A DNA stretch of 64,000 nucleotides from the NCBI RefSeq assembly GCF_002159185.1, contig NZ_NFHD01000006.1, positions 62,001-126,000 of the forward strand, written 5' to 3'. This document shows, one piece after another, positions 53,237-61,974 of this stretch. The number at the start of each line of letters is the position of its first letter. Position 1 is the stretch's first letter. A program made the translations under genes and the position numbers. The stretch comes from Gemmiger sp. An87 (GTDB taxonomy: Bacteria; Bacillota; Clostridia; Oscillospirales; Ruminococcaceae). The notes under the pieces are model-generated. The model saw only the letters and a program-made list of their open reading frames with translations. It was not told where the DNA came from and did no database searches.

Positions 53237-54732
53237 CAGCCTGTAGAAAAACCTGCTTTGGCAATCAGGCCAGAGCAGGTTTTCTGTTTGAAAACAAGAA
53301 GACAGGTGGAAAAAGCAATGAAATGTGGCGCATTTTCGCGCAATCTGGACCGTTTGCCACCATCCGGTGCCGGATGGCGGCCATTCCATTTCCAGGTGGC
53401 CAGCTTTTTCAGATTCATGGCAGCAAATTTAAGCTTCACCCAGTTTGTCACCTGGGCCAAGCCTCTGTACTGGGTGTAACGCATGCCGTGCTTTTCTTTC
53501 GCATCGGCAAATACACGCTCGATCTTCTCTTTTCGCAGCCGGTACAGTTCTTTGTACACCGGCATATACCGGACATGCTCCGCCATCTCCACATAGTCCT
53601 GCCAGATATGGCGCCTCACCGTTTTCTCGCACCTGGAGCTTTCGGTACATATCCCTCTGGTAGGACATCTTTTGCAAAGATAAGCCCGGCTTTTGTATTC
53701 CCGGTAGCCCTCCCGGTTTGTGGTGGAATAATGCAGCGCACGGTACTCCGGGCAGATCACATCATCAAAGTACTCGTCATACACATACATCCACCAGGGA
53801 TGGCCGTTCTCTTTGGTCTTGGGACGGGTATAGCAAGTGGAAAGAACGCGGCCGCTCCCGAAGATCCTTTTGCAGATCCAAGGCGTTTTGTAGGCGCTGT
53901 CCGCCACCACTGTTTTGTGTTCGGGATGGTACTTGCATAGTTCGTCATAGAGGGAATCAAAAGCTACGCTGTCGTGGACATTGCCGGGAGTGACGTAAAC
54001 ACCAAGAACAAAATTGTGCTTGTCGCAGGCCGTGTGCGCCTCGTAGGCAAAGCACTTTTTGTGTTCCCCCTTGTGGAACACGCCGCTTTCCGGGTCGGTG
54101 GTGGATACCACCGTTTCCTTCGTCTGCTTCTCCTGGGGCGGATTTTTGTCGCTGTCATCGGAAAAGGGCTTCTTGCCGTGTTCTTCCCGGTCTCTGTTTA
54201 CCTCAGCAAACAACTCTTTTGCGTACCGCTTCGCCTGTTTGGGAACCGCCTTTTTGGCCTGCTTTTTCAGATTGGCACTTGCCTTAATATGGGTTCCATC
54301 CACAAAAATAGCTTCTGTGTCCAGATACCCTTCCTCTGCCGCCGCTTTCAGCACCCAGCGGAATACATACTCCACCGTGCCATGGTTGAACCGGTGCTTG
54401 AAGTTGTAGCTCACCGTTGAAAAATGCGGCACTGCCTCATTCAGCGGATATCCAATGAACCACCGGTATGCCAGGTTCATGCTCACTTCTTCCAGAGTTC
54501 GGCGGAGCGAAGGAATCCCATAGATATGCTGGATCAGAACAATTTTGAACAGTACCACCGGGTCTACGCTTGGACGGCCGTTGTCCTCGCAGTACAGATC
54601 CTCTACAAATTCGTAGATCTTCTTGAAATCAATGGCTGCGTCGATCTTCCGCAGCAAGTGATCCTGCGGCACCATGTTTTCCAAACTTACAAATTCCAGT
54701 TGTCCTCTGTTTTCCGCGTTCTTTACCAGCAT
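53236..54732 (-). CDS. IS1182-family transposase
   Basis: A 498-residue DDE transposase. The N-terminal DUF772-type domain has FVSLENMVPQDHLLRKID and VDPVVLFKIVLIQHIYGIPSLRRTLEEV; the catalytic acids are expected in IFVDGTHIKASAN, VVADSAYKT and the C-terminal EKIERVFADAKEKHGMRYTQYRGL. A cysteine cluster (CKRCPTRGIC) lies in between, as in many IS1182 enzymes. ATG at 54732 follows GGGG; a -10 box TATAAT on the minus strand is at 54750-54755. The stop codon TGA is formed by the first bases of the terminal repeat, so the frame spans to the very end of the element. It appears intact. Confidence 0.92.
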   Translation of the reverse strand: MLVKNAENRGQLEFVSLENMVPQDHLLRKIDAAIDFKKIYEFVEDLYCEDNGRPSVDPVVLFKIVLIQHIYGIPSLRRTLEEVSMNLAYRWFIGYPLNEAVPHFSTVSYNFKHRFNHGTVEYVFRWVLKAAAEEGYLDTEAIFVDGTHIKASANLKKQAKKAVPKQAKRYAKELFAEVNRDREEHGKKPFSDDSDKNPPQEKQTKETVVSTTDPESGVFHKGEHKKCFAYEAHTACDKHNFVLGVYVTPGNVHDSVAFDSLYDELCKYHPEHKTVVADSAYKTPWICKRIFGSGRVLSTCYTRPKTKENGHPWWMYVYDEYFDDVICPEYRALHYSTTNREGYREYKSRAYLCKRCPTRGICTESSRCEKTVRRHIWQDYVEMAEHVRYMPVYKELYRLRKEKIERVFADAKEKHGMRYTQYRGLAQVTNWVKLKFAAMNLKKLATWKWNGRHPAPDGGKRSRLRENAPHFIAFSTCLLVFKQKTCSGLIAKAGFSTG

Positions 54733-54818
54733 TTTTATCACCCCACACCATTATACCGCATTCCCTTTCCTTATACGAGAAAAAAACCACCGATAGGTGG
54801 CCTTTTTCGACAGGCTGA
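53236..54818 (-). mobile_element. IS1182-family insertion sequence, complete
   Basis: The ends are inverted repeats: TCAGCCTGTAGAAAAA from 53236 and, read back from 54818, TCAGCCTGTCGAAAAA (15 of 16 identical). The element holds one transposase gene. Each end has an inner hairpin: AAAACCTGCT with AGCAGGTTTT (53247-53283) and AAAAAACCACC with GGTGG and T-run (54781-54807), which would block transcription entering from outside. No clear target-site duplication is visible (flanks CTTCCTC and AACACCC). Confidence 0.85.
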
Positions 54819-54858
54819 AACACCCTGATCCCGTGAAAACGGGTTCAGGGTGTTTTTT
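54819..54858. terminator. Terminator hairpin at the right IS border
   Basis: AACACCCTGA and TCAGGGTGTT enclose an inner CCCGT/ACGGG stem, with six T following on the plus strand. On the minus strand, where it would close the DUF1643 gene, the T-run is cut short by the IS end. Confidence 0.8.
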
Positions 54859-54859
54859 C

Positions 54860-55471
54860 TTACAGACTTGCCTGGTAGGCAGCCACGTCAAAGGGGTCCA
54901 GAGCGGAGTCCTTTTTCAGATACAGCGGATGATGGGGATGCCCCTTTACCGAGGGCTTGCCCGCCTGATACCACACCGCACCAAACTGCTGGCCCAGCTC
55001 CATCATGTCCGCCAGGCACTGCTTCAGGTAGGGACGCTTTTCGATGATGGTGCCCCAGGCCGCCCACAGAGCCGGGTGTTCGCCGCTGCGCTCCAGCACC
55101 CAGCGGAAGGCGTTCATGTTCTCCCGGTGTAAAGGCTCGTTGAACTCCTTGTCCATCTGGTCCGGGTTGGTGGCTCGCTGGGCGTACACATTGAACATGA
55201 TGAAGGAGTCAAAACCGTTACCCAGAGCGATGCGCTGCACGGATTTCAGGGTGTTGTCCAGCGCGTCGGGAGCGGCGGTGGAAGGGTTGATGCCAATGGT
55301 GATCAGCGGGCGCTTGCCAACCGTGCCTAAAATGTACCGGTATTCCGAGTAAAAGTCCGGAATATACAGCCACCGGCTCCGGTCGTATTCGGCACTCTGG
55401 TCCCGGTGCTCCATGGCTTGCTGAAAGGTAAGAATCTCAAGCTGCCGCGTTTCGCAGGCGGGAATGTGCAT
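54860..55471 (-). CDS. DUF1643-domain protein
   Basis: A 203-residue soluble protein of unknown function. The DUF1643 domain spans about 45-195 with ITIGINPSTAAPDALDNTL, IMFNVYAQRATNP and WAAWG, and a C-terminal GHPHHPLYL. The INPSTA and GHPxHP blocks are reminiscent of nucleotide or nucleic-acid-processing folds, but no activity is established for the family. The gene lies behind a hairpin that probably ends the gene before it and is itself followed by a terminator at the IS border. Confidence 0.85.
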   Translation of the reverse strand: MHIPACETRQLEILTFQQAMEHRDQSAEYDRSRWLYIPDFYSEYRYILGTVGKRPLITIGINPSTAAPDALDNTLKSVQRIALGNGFDSFIMFNVYAQRATNPDQMDKEFNEPLHRENMNAFRWVLERSGEHPALWAAWGTIIEKRPYLKQCLADMMELGQQFGAVWYQAGKPSVKGHPHHPLYLKKDSALDPFDVAAYQASL

Positions 55472-55500
55472 GGGGAAATACCTCCTTGGGGATATGAGAA

Positions 55501-55545
55501 ATGCCCCGGGCAGGCGGGAAAATCACCCGGCTTGCCACGGGGCAT
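55501..55545 (-). terminator. Hairpin between the small membrane gene and the DUF1643 gene
   Basis: ATGCCCCG and CGGGGCAT with inner pairing GGCGGG/CCCG form a long imperfect stem at 55501-55545. On the minus strand TTTCTCAT follows, a modest T-run. Confidence 0.6.
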
Positions 55546-55550
55546 TCGGT

Positions 55551-55655
55551 TCAGAATAAGGCGGTGGACCAGAAAACGGCTCCGGCGATGAAGATCACCG
55601 CAACGATCACAAGAAAGCCGAGCAGATAACCAGCGGTCAGATGCTCGCGGAACAT
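55551..55655 (-). CDS. 34-residue single-pass membrane peptide
   Basis: A short open frame encoding MFREHLTAGYLLGFLVIVAV followed by IFIAGAVFW and a few residues. One strong membrane helix occupies most of it. The ATG at 55653-55655 is preceded by AAGGAG at nine bases, a good ribosome binding site. The same frame is open to an ATG at 55691 (46 residues) that has no such site. It follows mrp by 49 bases on the same strand and precedes a hairpin. No family is recognised; it could also be chance, but the site and the helix together make it worth annotating. Confidence 0.45.
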   Translation of the reverse strand: MFREHLTAGYLLGFLVIVAVIFIAGAVFWSTALF

Positions 55656-55704
55656 CCGGGTCCACTCCTTCGGTGGTTTGGCGCCTCCCATAAGTTCGGA
55701 TGGC

Positions 55705-56535
55705 TTACTTCAGCAGTGTCTGCACCGCGTCAGCTGCGGCATTCAGGTACTGGCCGCCATACACCTCGATCAGGCCCTGGTCGGCACACTCTGCCAGCTT
55801 GGGGTCGATGGGGCACTTGGCCAGAACGGGAATGTTGTACTTGGCAGCAACCTCGTCCACGTGGCTTTCGCCGAATACCTTGATCTGCTTGCCGCAGTCC
55901 GGGCATTCCACGTAGCTCATGTTCTCCACCACGCCCAGAATGGGAATGTTCATCATCTGAGCCATCTTCACGGCCTTGCCCACGATCATGCTCACCAGCT
56001 CCTGCGGGCTGGCAACCACGATGATGCCGTCCACGGGCAGGGTCTGGAACACGGTCAGGGGAACGTCACCGGTGCCCGGAGGCATGTCCACAAACAGGAA
56101 GTCCACGTCCTTCCAGATCACGTCCTGCCAGAACTGCTTCACCGCGCCGGCGATCACGGGGCCGCGCCATACAACGGGGTCCTCCTCGTGCTCCAGCAGC
56201 AGGTTGATGCTCATCACATCAATGCCCATGCGGCTCTCGATGGGCCAGATGCCGTTCTCATCGCCCATGGCACGGCCATGGATGCCGAACAGCTTGGGGA
56301 TGGAGGGGCCGGTGATGTCGGCGTCCAGGATGCCCACGCCGTAACCACGGCGGCGCATCTCCACAGCCATCAGGGCGCTGGTCATGCTCTTGCCGACGCC
56401 GCCCTTGCCGCTTACCACACCGATAACCTTCTTAATGCTGCTCAGCTTGTGGGGGGCCTCATGGAAATCCTGAGGGTTCTGACGGCTGGAGCAGTTTTGA
56501 CTGCAGCTGCTGCAATCATGCGAACATTCGCTCAT
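55705..56535 (-). CDS. mrp: Mrp/ApbC-type iron-sulfur carrier ATPase
   Basis: A 276-residue P-loop ATPase that holds and transfers iron-sulfur clusters. A cysteine-rich N-terminus (Cys4, 8, 11, 15 in CSHDCSSCSQNC) resembles eukaryotic Nbp35. The deviant Walker A VVSGKGGVGKSM, GILDADITGPSIPKLFG, FVDMPPGTGDVPLTV and the bridging CPDC near 215 are all present. It lies 24 bases after the purine nucleoside phosphorylase gene, probably on the same message, with no clear functional link. Confidence 0.93.
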   Translation of the reverse strand: MSECSHDCSSCSQNCSSRQNPQDFHEAPHKLSSIKKVIGVVSGKGGVGKSMTSALMAVEMRRRGYGVGILDADITGPSIPKLFGIHGRAMGDENGIWPIESRMGIDVMSINLLLEHEEDPVVWRGPVIAGAVKQFWQDVIWKDVDFLFVDMPPGTGDVPLTVFQTLPVDGIIVVASPQELVSMIVGKAVKMAQMMNIPILGVVENMSYVECPDCGKQIKVFGESHVDEVAAKYNIPVLAKCPIDPKLAECADQGLIEVYGGQYLNAAADAVQTLLK

Positions 56536-56559
56536 GATTTGTTTCTCTCCTTTTTTCTA

Positions 56560-57375
56560 TTACAGCTCGGCAATGATGCCGCTCACCAGATTCTGCAGCA
56601 CCTGTGCGCGCTGGTTGGCAATTTCAATGACCTCATCACCGGAAAGCTTCTTCTTTTCAATGCCCGCGGCCATGTTGGTAATCAGGCTCATGGCCAGAAC
56701 CTTCAGTCCGCAGTGGCTGGCGGCGATCACCTCGGGTACGGTGCTCATGCCCACTGCATCCGCTCCCAGGGTACGGAAGGCCCGGATTTCAGCGGGGGTC
56801 TCGTAGCTGGGGCCCATGTAGCCCAGATACACACCCTTCTGCAATGCAACGCCCTGCTTCTCGGCCACCTGCAGCGCCAGCTCACGCAGCGCCGGGGTGT
56901 AGGCGAAGGTCATGTCGCAGAAACGGGGGCCGACAGCCTCATCGTTGGGGCCGGTCAGAGGGTTGGCGCCCATAAAGTTGATGTGATCCTCCAGCAGCAT
57001 CAGATCGCCCACCGAAAAGCTGGTGTTCACACCGCCCGCGGCGTTGGTCAGGATCAGGGTTTCCACACCCAGAGCCTTCATCACCCGGATGGGGAACACG
57101 ATGTCCTGCATGGAGTGGCCTTCGTAGTAATGCAGCCGACCCTGCATGCACAGCACCTGCTTGCCTGCCAGCTGCCCGGCCACAAAGCGGCCCGCATGAC
57201 CCGGCGCGGTGGAGACCGCAAAGCCCGGGATCTCGCTGTAAGGCACATACACCGGTGCTTCGATGCGGTCGGCAAGGCCGCCCAGACCACTGCCCAGAAC
57301 GATGCCCACGGTGGGCGTTTCGGGCAGACGGCTGCGCAGCAGGTCGGCCGCCTGCTGAATGGTTTCCATCATCAT
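56560..57375 (-). CDS. punA: Purine nucleoside phosphorylase (trimeric class I)
   Basis: A 271-residue enzyme that splits guanosine and inosine with phosphate. Features of the PNP-I/MTAP family are GIVLGSGLGGLAD, the phosphate site GRFHYYEGH-like (QGRLHYYEGHS), LTNAAGGVN, GPSYETPAEIRAFRTLGADAVGMSTVPEV and the late LITNMAAG. The start at 57373-57375 is the first of three ATG codons in a row and follows GGAGG. It may be the first gene of a small operon with mrp. Confidence 0.93.
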   Translation of the reverse strand: MMMETIQQAADLLRSRLPETPTVGIVLGSGLGGLADRIEAPVYVPYSEIPGFAVSTAPGHAGRFVAGQLAGKQVLCMQGRLHYYEGHSMQDIVFPIRVMKALGVETLILTNAAGGVNTSFSVGDLMLLEDHINFMGANPLTGPNDEAVGPRFCDMTFAYTPALRELALQVAEKQGVALQKGVYLGYMGPSYETPAEIRAFRTLGADAVGMSTVPEVIAASHCGLKVLAMSLITNMAAGIEKKKLSGDEVIEIANQRAQVLQNLVSGIIAEL

Positions 57376-57561
57376 TGTAAATCCTCCTGCGGCCCGTCGC
57401 CGAAAGTGCGCGGGCAAAGTGAAAATATCCGGTTATGATTTTACCACACCTGTCAACAAAAGAAAAGAAGTAGCCAACAAACAAAAAGCAAACGTCATAC
57501 GCATATCCCGCCCGGCATATCCATGAAACAGGCAGTTCAAGCCGAAAGAAAGGGTGGGCCC

Positions 57562-59106
57562 ATGGGCAGACTGAAAACCTATTTGAAGAATGTGGCGATC
57601 CTCACGGTCACTGGCCTGGGGCTGCGGGCGGCGGGTATGTTTTTCCGGGTGTACATCGCCGCGCGCATCGGGGCCGAGGGTATGGGCCTGTATCAGCTGA
57701 TCTTCACGCTTTACAGCCTGTGCATCACGGTGGCCACTGCGGGTGTTTCGGTAGCTGCCACCCGATTGGCAGCAGAGGAATTGGCCCGCCCGCAGCCCGG
57801 CCGGGCAAAAGGAGTTCTGGGCCGGGTGATGGCGCTTGCCTTAGCCTTTGGTTTCGCTGCAGGGGTGGTGCAGCTGGTACTGGCCTGGCCCGCCGCCCGC
57901 TATTGGTTGGGGGATATACGGGCAGCGCCCTCGCTGGCACTGCTGGCGCCCAGTCTGCCCTTCATGGCAGTGGGCTCGGCGGCACGGGGTTATTTCTTCG
58001 CCCGACGCAAGGTAGGTCCCAATGTGGTCAGTCAGATTTTTGAACAGATCATCCGTATTGTCCTGGTGCTGCTGATTCTTCCCGGTGCGGTGCAGCGGGG
58101 TGTGCAGTATGCCTGTGCCGCGGTGCTGGTGGGCAGTATGGTCAGCGAGGTGGTATCCACCCTGCTGGTGATGTGGTACTACCGGCGGGATCTGAACCGG
58201 ACCTTCGGCGACGCCCCGGCCCAAGTGCCCAAGGGCACCTCAGGGCGAATCTGGCGTATCCTGGCCCCGGTGGAAGGAGGCCGCTGCCTGGACAGTGCCC
58301 TCCATACCGTGGAAAACACGCTGGTGCCCGCCTGTCTGCTGGCCTTTCTGGGCAGCCGGGAGGAATCGCTGGCCCAGTTCGGCGCGCTTAAGGGGATGGC
58401 CATGCCGATACTGCTGTTTCCGTTTTCCTTCCTCACTCCGCTGGCCACCCTGCTGATGCCGGAGGTCACCGAAGCCCACATTCTGGGCCGGCAGAAAACA
58501 TTGGAAACGCTGGTGGGGCGCATCATGCTGTTCACCACCACCTTTTCGGTGCTGGCCGGGGGATTGATTGCCCTGTACGCTTATCCGCTGGGCCGGATTC
58601 TCTACCACGACGAGACCATCGGCTTTTATCTGGCAGTTCTGGCTCCGGTGCTGCCGGGCATGTATCTGGATGCCATGGGCGATTCCATTCTGAAGGGCCT
58701 GGGCGAGGAGGTGGCCACCTTCCGCTACAGCATCTGGGATTCCCTCATCCGCATCGGTCTGGTGATTTTGCTCATGCCGCGCATGGGCATGAAGGGCTTT
58801 CTGTTTGTGATGATTTGCTCCAATGTGCTGTCCGCGCTGCTGAACATCTTCCGCATTGAAAAGGTGGCCCGCATCCACACCCGCTGGTATCGGTGGTTTG
58901 TGCAGCCCGCGTTGATTTTCCTGATTTCGGCGGTTCTGGGGCAGGGGGCCCTGCGCCTGGTGGGAGTGAGTGGTGATTGGCCGCAGCTGCTGCTGGGCTG
59001 CGTGGTCACCGGGGGACTCTATTGCCTTCTGATGCTCCGCTTCGGCCTGTGGGACGCAGTGCAGGCCATTCTGACCAGGCGAAAGCCCGCAGGCAGCGCC
59101 GCCTGA
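57562..59106 (+). CDS. SpoVB/MurJ-like lipid-linked glycan flippase
   Basis: A 514-residue MOP-superfamily membrane protein with about fourteen membrane segments. It begins LKNVAILTVTGLGLRAAGMFFRVY, with IAARIGAEGMGLYQLIFTLY, which is typical of the Firmicute SpoVB/YtgP branch that moves peptidoglycan precursors or is needed for spore cortex. It stands alone in front of the cobalamin riboswitch and away from the glycan genes, which suggests a cell-wall rather than capsule role. ATG at 57562 follows AAAGGG. Confidence 0.85.
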   Translation: MGRLKTYLKNVAILTVTGLGLRAAGMFFRVYIAARIGAEGMGLYQLIFTLYSLCITVATAGVSVAATRLAAEELARPQPGRAKGVLGRVMALALAFGFAAGVVQLVLAWPAARYWLGDIRAAPSLALLAPSLPFMAVGSAARGYFFARRKVGPNVVSQIFEQIIRIVLVLLILPGAVQRGVQYACAAVLVGSMVSEVVSTLLVMWYYRRDLNRTFGDAPAQVPKGTSGRIWRILAPVEGGRCLDSALHTVENTLVPACLLAFLGSREESLAQFGALKGMAMPILLFPFSFLTPLATLLMPEVTEAHILGRQKTLETLVGRIMLFTTTFSVLAGGLIALYAYPLGRILYHDETIGFYLAVLAPVLPGMYLDAMGDSILKGLGEEVATFRYSIWDSLIRIGLVILLMPRMGMKGFLFVMICSNVLSALLNIFRIEKVARIHTRWYRWFVQPALIFLISAVLGQGALRLVGVSGDWPQLLLGCVVTGGLYCLLMLRFGLWDAVQAILTRRKPAGSAA

Positions 59107-59124
59107 ATTTATGACCGCTTTGCC

Positions 59125-59153
59125 TATACAAACATCCGGTTTTGTGGTATAGT
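59125..59153 (+). promoter_or_regulatory. Promoter of the cobalamin operon
   Basis: TATACA at 59125-59130 (weak -35) and TATAGT at 59148-59153 are 17 bases apart, right before the riboswitch. Confidence 0.6.
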
Positions 59154-59167
59154 ATATAGGTTAAATC

Positions 59168-59343
59168 GCCGCCGGGTGCCCGGAGCCGCAAAAGGCTGGC
59201 CGGGAGAATAGGGAAATGGGTGCAATGCCCATGCGGGACCGCCGCCGTAAAGGCTGAGCATTGGCAGGAAAAGCCACTGGGGAGTTTTCCCGGGAAGGCG
59301 CTGCCGGTGCGCGCAAGGCCTGAGCCGGAAGACCTGCCCGACG
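59168..59343 (+). ncRNA. Cobalamin riboswitch
   Basis: The sequence has the conserved order of B12 aptamers: GGGTGCC start, AGGCTGGCCGGGAGAATAGGGAA, GGTGCAATGCCC, GCGGGACCGCCGCCGTAA, the B12 box AGCCACTGGG (59271-59280), CCCGGGAAGGCG and the closing GAGCCGGAAGACCTGCC. Bound cobalamin would favour the downstream terminator and so switch off the cobalamin genes. Confidence 0.93.
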
Positions 59344-59443
59344 GATGAATCACTGCCAAAGGCAGGAACCCTCGCGCCGGACGGACCAAACGTGCGCAGG
59401 GCAAAGCACCGGCTGCTGGGCCGGTGTGTGTTGTACGTTTCCG

Positions 59444-59489
59444 GGCCTTTCTCTGCTTTGCCGTCCGGCAAGGCGGGAGAGGCCTTTTT
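59444..59489 (+). terminator. Riboswitch-linked terminator
   Basis: GGCCTTTCTCTGCTTTGCCG pairs with CGGCAAGGCGGGAGAGGCC (59466-59484) with a few G-U pairs, followed by TTTTTCTTT. It lies between the aptamer and cbiA and is the likely expression platform. A smaller hairpin CACCGGC/GCCGGTG at 59408-59426 precedes it and may belong to the alternative fold. Confidence 0.8.
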
Positions 59490-59533
59490 CTTTGCGAGGC
59501 GGCAAAAGACCGCCGTTTTGTTGAGGAGGACCA

Positions 59534-60901
59534 ATGCTCGAAGTGATGATCGCCGCCCCGGCTTCCGGCAGCGGCAAAACTTCTGTCACCTGCGGCCTGC
59601 TGCAGGCGCTGAAAGACCGGGGCCTGGCCCCTGCGGCCTTCAAGTGCGGGCCGGATTATATCGACCCTATGTTCCACCGCTCGGTGCTGCAGGTGCCCAG
59701 CCGTAACCTGGATGTATTTCTCGCCGGGGAAGAGCGGGCGCGCAGGCTTTACCGCCACCACACAGCGGGCTGCGATGCCGCGGTGTGCGAGGGCGTGATG
59801 GGCTTTTACGACGGTATGACCTTCGGCGGCGATAAGGCCAGTGCCTGGGATGTGGCCCGCCTGCTGGAGCTCCCGGTGCTGCTGGTGCTGCACCCCTACG
59901 GCTCCAGTCTGACACTGGCGGCCCAGGTGAAGGGAATGCTCTCCTTCCGCAAGGACAGCCGCATCAAGGGACTGTTTCTGAACCGGTGCAGTGCCGGTTT
60001 GTATGCCGCGCTCAAGCCCATGCTGGAAGAGGAGACCGGTGTGCCGGTGCTGGGCTATCTGCCCGAGCTGGAGCAGGCGTCTCTCTCCAGCCGTCATCTG
60101 GGTTTGGTCACCGCCGGCGAGGTGGAGGATCTGGCCCAGCGGGTGCGGGCCATTGCAGCCTGCCTGGAAACCACAATGGACTGGCCCCGCTTTCTGGCAG
60201 TCTACCAGACCGGGCGGCAGTCGGAGCCCGCAATTGCGGAGCAACCTTGCAAGAACGGCCCCGTGATTGCCGTGGCACGGGACGAGGCCTTCCAGTTTTA
60301 TTATGAAGAGAGTCTGGACGCGTTGCGCCGGGCCGGAGCGCGGCTGCACTTTTTCAGCCCGCTGCATGATGAGAGCCTTCCAGCCGGTGCGGCGGGCCTG
60401 TATCTGGGCGGCGGCTATCCTGAACTGCACGCCAAGGCTCTCAGCGAGAACCGTCCCATGCGGCACGCCATCCGGGCGGCAGTTGAGCGAGGGGTGCCTA
60501 CCGTGGCGGAATGCGGCGGCTTTTTGTATCTGGGCCAGAGTCTGGAGGACGCAAACGGCGACGCCTGGCCCATGGCCGGGGTGCTGCCCGGCGCGGGCCA
60601 TAAAACCGGCGGACTGGTGCGGTTCGGCTACAACCGACTGACCGCCCGCAGCGACAGTATGCTGCTGCGCACCGGCGAGATCACCAATGCCCACGAGTTC
60701 CATTGCTGGGACAGCACCGAGAATGGCGCGGCCCTGCAGGCGGAAAAAACCTCCGGCGGCAGGCAGTGGAGCTGCTGCTTTGCCACTCAGAGCTTGTACG
60801 CGGGCTTTCCGCACCTGTATCTTGCCGGAGACCTGCCGCTGGCCGAGCGCTTTGCGGCAGCGGCAAAGGAATATGCAAAGCGAGAGGAGAAGCAAGCGTG
60901 A
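59534..60901 (+). CDS. cbiA: Cobyrinate a,c-diamide synthase
   Basis: A 455-residue enzyme that amidates carboxylates a and c of cobyrinic acid with ATP and glutamine. The N-terminal dethiobiotin-synthetase-like domain has APASGSGKTSVTCGL and FKCGPDYIDPMFH. The glutamine amidotransferase domain (about 245-440) has the cysteine in VAECGGFLYLG and the histidine in NAHEFHCWD. ATG follows GAGGAGG. It is the first gene behind the riboswitch; GTGA overlap with the next gene. Confidence 0.95.
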   Translation: MLEVMIAAPASGSGKTSVTCGLLQALKDRGLAPAAFKCGPDYIDPMFHRSVLQVPSRNLDVFLAGEERARRLYRHHTAGCDAAVCEGVMGFYDGMTFGGDKASAWDVARLLELPVLLVLHPYGSSLTLAAQVKGMLSFRKDSRIKGLFLNRCSAGLYAALKPMLEEETGVPVLGYLPELEQASLSSRHLGLVTAGEVEDLAQRVRAIAACLETTMDWPRFLAVYQTGRQSEPAIAEQPCKNGPVIAVARDEAFQFYYEESLDALRRAGARLHFFSPLHDESLPAGAAGLYLGGGYPELHAKALSENRPMRHAIRAAVERGVPTVAECGGFLYLGQSLEDANGDAWPMAGVLPGAGHKTGGLVRFGYNRLTARSDSMLLRTGEITNAHEFHCWDSTENGAALQAEKTSGGRQWSCCFATQSLYAGFPHLYLAGDLPLAERFAAAAKEYAKREEKQA

Positions 60902-61974
60902 CACTGGCACAGCTTTTAAAACAGATCAAGCCGAAAAACGAAAGGGCAGAGCAGGAAACCCGCCGCCGCTGGAACGCCTGTGCAAAGCCGCTGGGCAGCC
61001 TGGGCCTTCTGGAGGACGCATTGTGCCAGATCGCATCGGTCACCGGCTCGGCGGACATTGATCTGGAACAGAAAGCCTTACTCGTTTTCTGTGCGGACAA
61101 CGGCGTGGTGGCCCAGGGGGTAACCCAGACCGGCAGCGAGGTGACGGCAATGGTGGCCCGCGGGTTTGCGCAGGGCACCACCCCCGCCTGCCGGATGGCC
61201 CGGCGGGCAGGCTGTAAGCTGATTCCGGTGGATATGGGCATCAAGGATTTTACCCCGCAGCCCGGTGTGCTGGATCGGCGGGTGGCCAACGGCACCGGCG
61301 ATATTTCCCAGGGCCCGGCCATGACTCGCGAGCAAGCCGAGCAGGCCATTCTGGCCGGCGCGCTTTTGGTACAGGACTGCAAGCAGCAGGGCGTGGGCCT
61401 TCTGGCCACCGGCGAAATGGGCATCGGCAATACCACCACCGCCAGCGCAGTGGCCAGCGTGCTGCTGGGCTGTGAGCCGGAGGCCATCACCGGCCGGGGC
61501 GCGGGCCTTTCCGATGAAGGACTTGCCCGCAAAAAAGCGGCCATCCGCAAGGCCATCCAGACCAACCAGCCGGACCCAACGGACCCGCTGGATGTGCTGG
61601 CCAAGCTGGGTGGTTTTGATATTGCTGGTATGTGTGGTTCATTCCTGGGCGGTGCGGCCTTCGGGGTTCCAGTGCTCATGGATGGCGTCATCAGCGCGGC
61701 GGCGGCTCTGCTGGCGGTGCGCCTTTGCCCGGATGCGGGCAAAGCGATTCTGGCCAGTCATGTATCGGCAGAGCCTGCAGGCGCGCTGCTGCTGAACGCG
61801 CTGGACAAGCACCCCTTGATTACCGCCGGGCTTCGTCTGGGCGAGGGCACCGGCGCACTGGCGGCCATGCCGCTGCTGGATATGGCCCAAGTAGTGTATG
61901 AGGAATCCAACACCTTTGAAAATTACGGCATGGAGGCCTATCAGCCCCAGGGAGGCGAGCCATGTTTACCCTGA
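60898..61974 (+). CDS. cobT: Nicotinate-nucleotide-dimethylbenzimidazole phosphoribosyltransferase
   Basis: A 358-residue enzyme that makes alpha-ribazole phosphate, the lower-ligand precursor. Typical blocks are RWNACAKPLGSLGLLEDA, LVFCADNGVVAQGVTQTGSEVT, LLATGEMGIGNTTTASAV and, near the C-terminus, GLRLGEGTGALAAMPLLDMA with the catalytic Glu in VVYEESNTFE. The start is GTG at 60898, after GAGGAG, overlapping the cbiA stop. The last 13 bases overlap cobU. Confidence 0.95.
   Translation: MTLAQLLKQIKPKNERAEQETRRRWNACAKPLGSLGLLEDALCQIASVTGSADIDLEQKALLVFCADNGVVAQGVTQTGSEVTAMVARGFAQGTTPACRMARRAGCKLIPVDMGIKDFTPQPGVLDRRVANGTGDISQGPAMTREQAEQAILAGALLVQDCKQQGVGLLATGEMGIGNTTTASAVASVLLGCEPEAITGRGAGLSDEGLARKKAAIRKAIQTNQPDPTDPLDVLAKLGGFDIAGMCGSFLGGAAFGVPVLMDGVISAAAALLAVRLCPDAGKAILASHVSAEPAGALLLNALDKHPLITAGLRLGEGTGALAAMPLLDMAQVVYEESNTFENYGMEAYQPQGGEPCLP

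Noticed and set aside
53224-53940. Plus-strand frames opposite the transposase
   Set aside because: Shadow of the transposase gene with no recognisable domain.
53230-54825. Target-site duplication of the IS
   Set aside because: The flanks CTTCCTC and AACACCC do not match at any length tried by eye.
57418-57561. TTGACA on the minus strand before the purine nucleoside phosphorylase gene
   Set aside because: No -10 box at 16-18 bases; only a TAAAAT seven bases away, so no promoter is called.
59006-60910. 634-codon minus-strand frame over the riboswitch and cbiA
   Set aside because: Covers a certain riboswitch and gene in antisense; no domain is seen.
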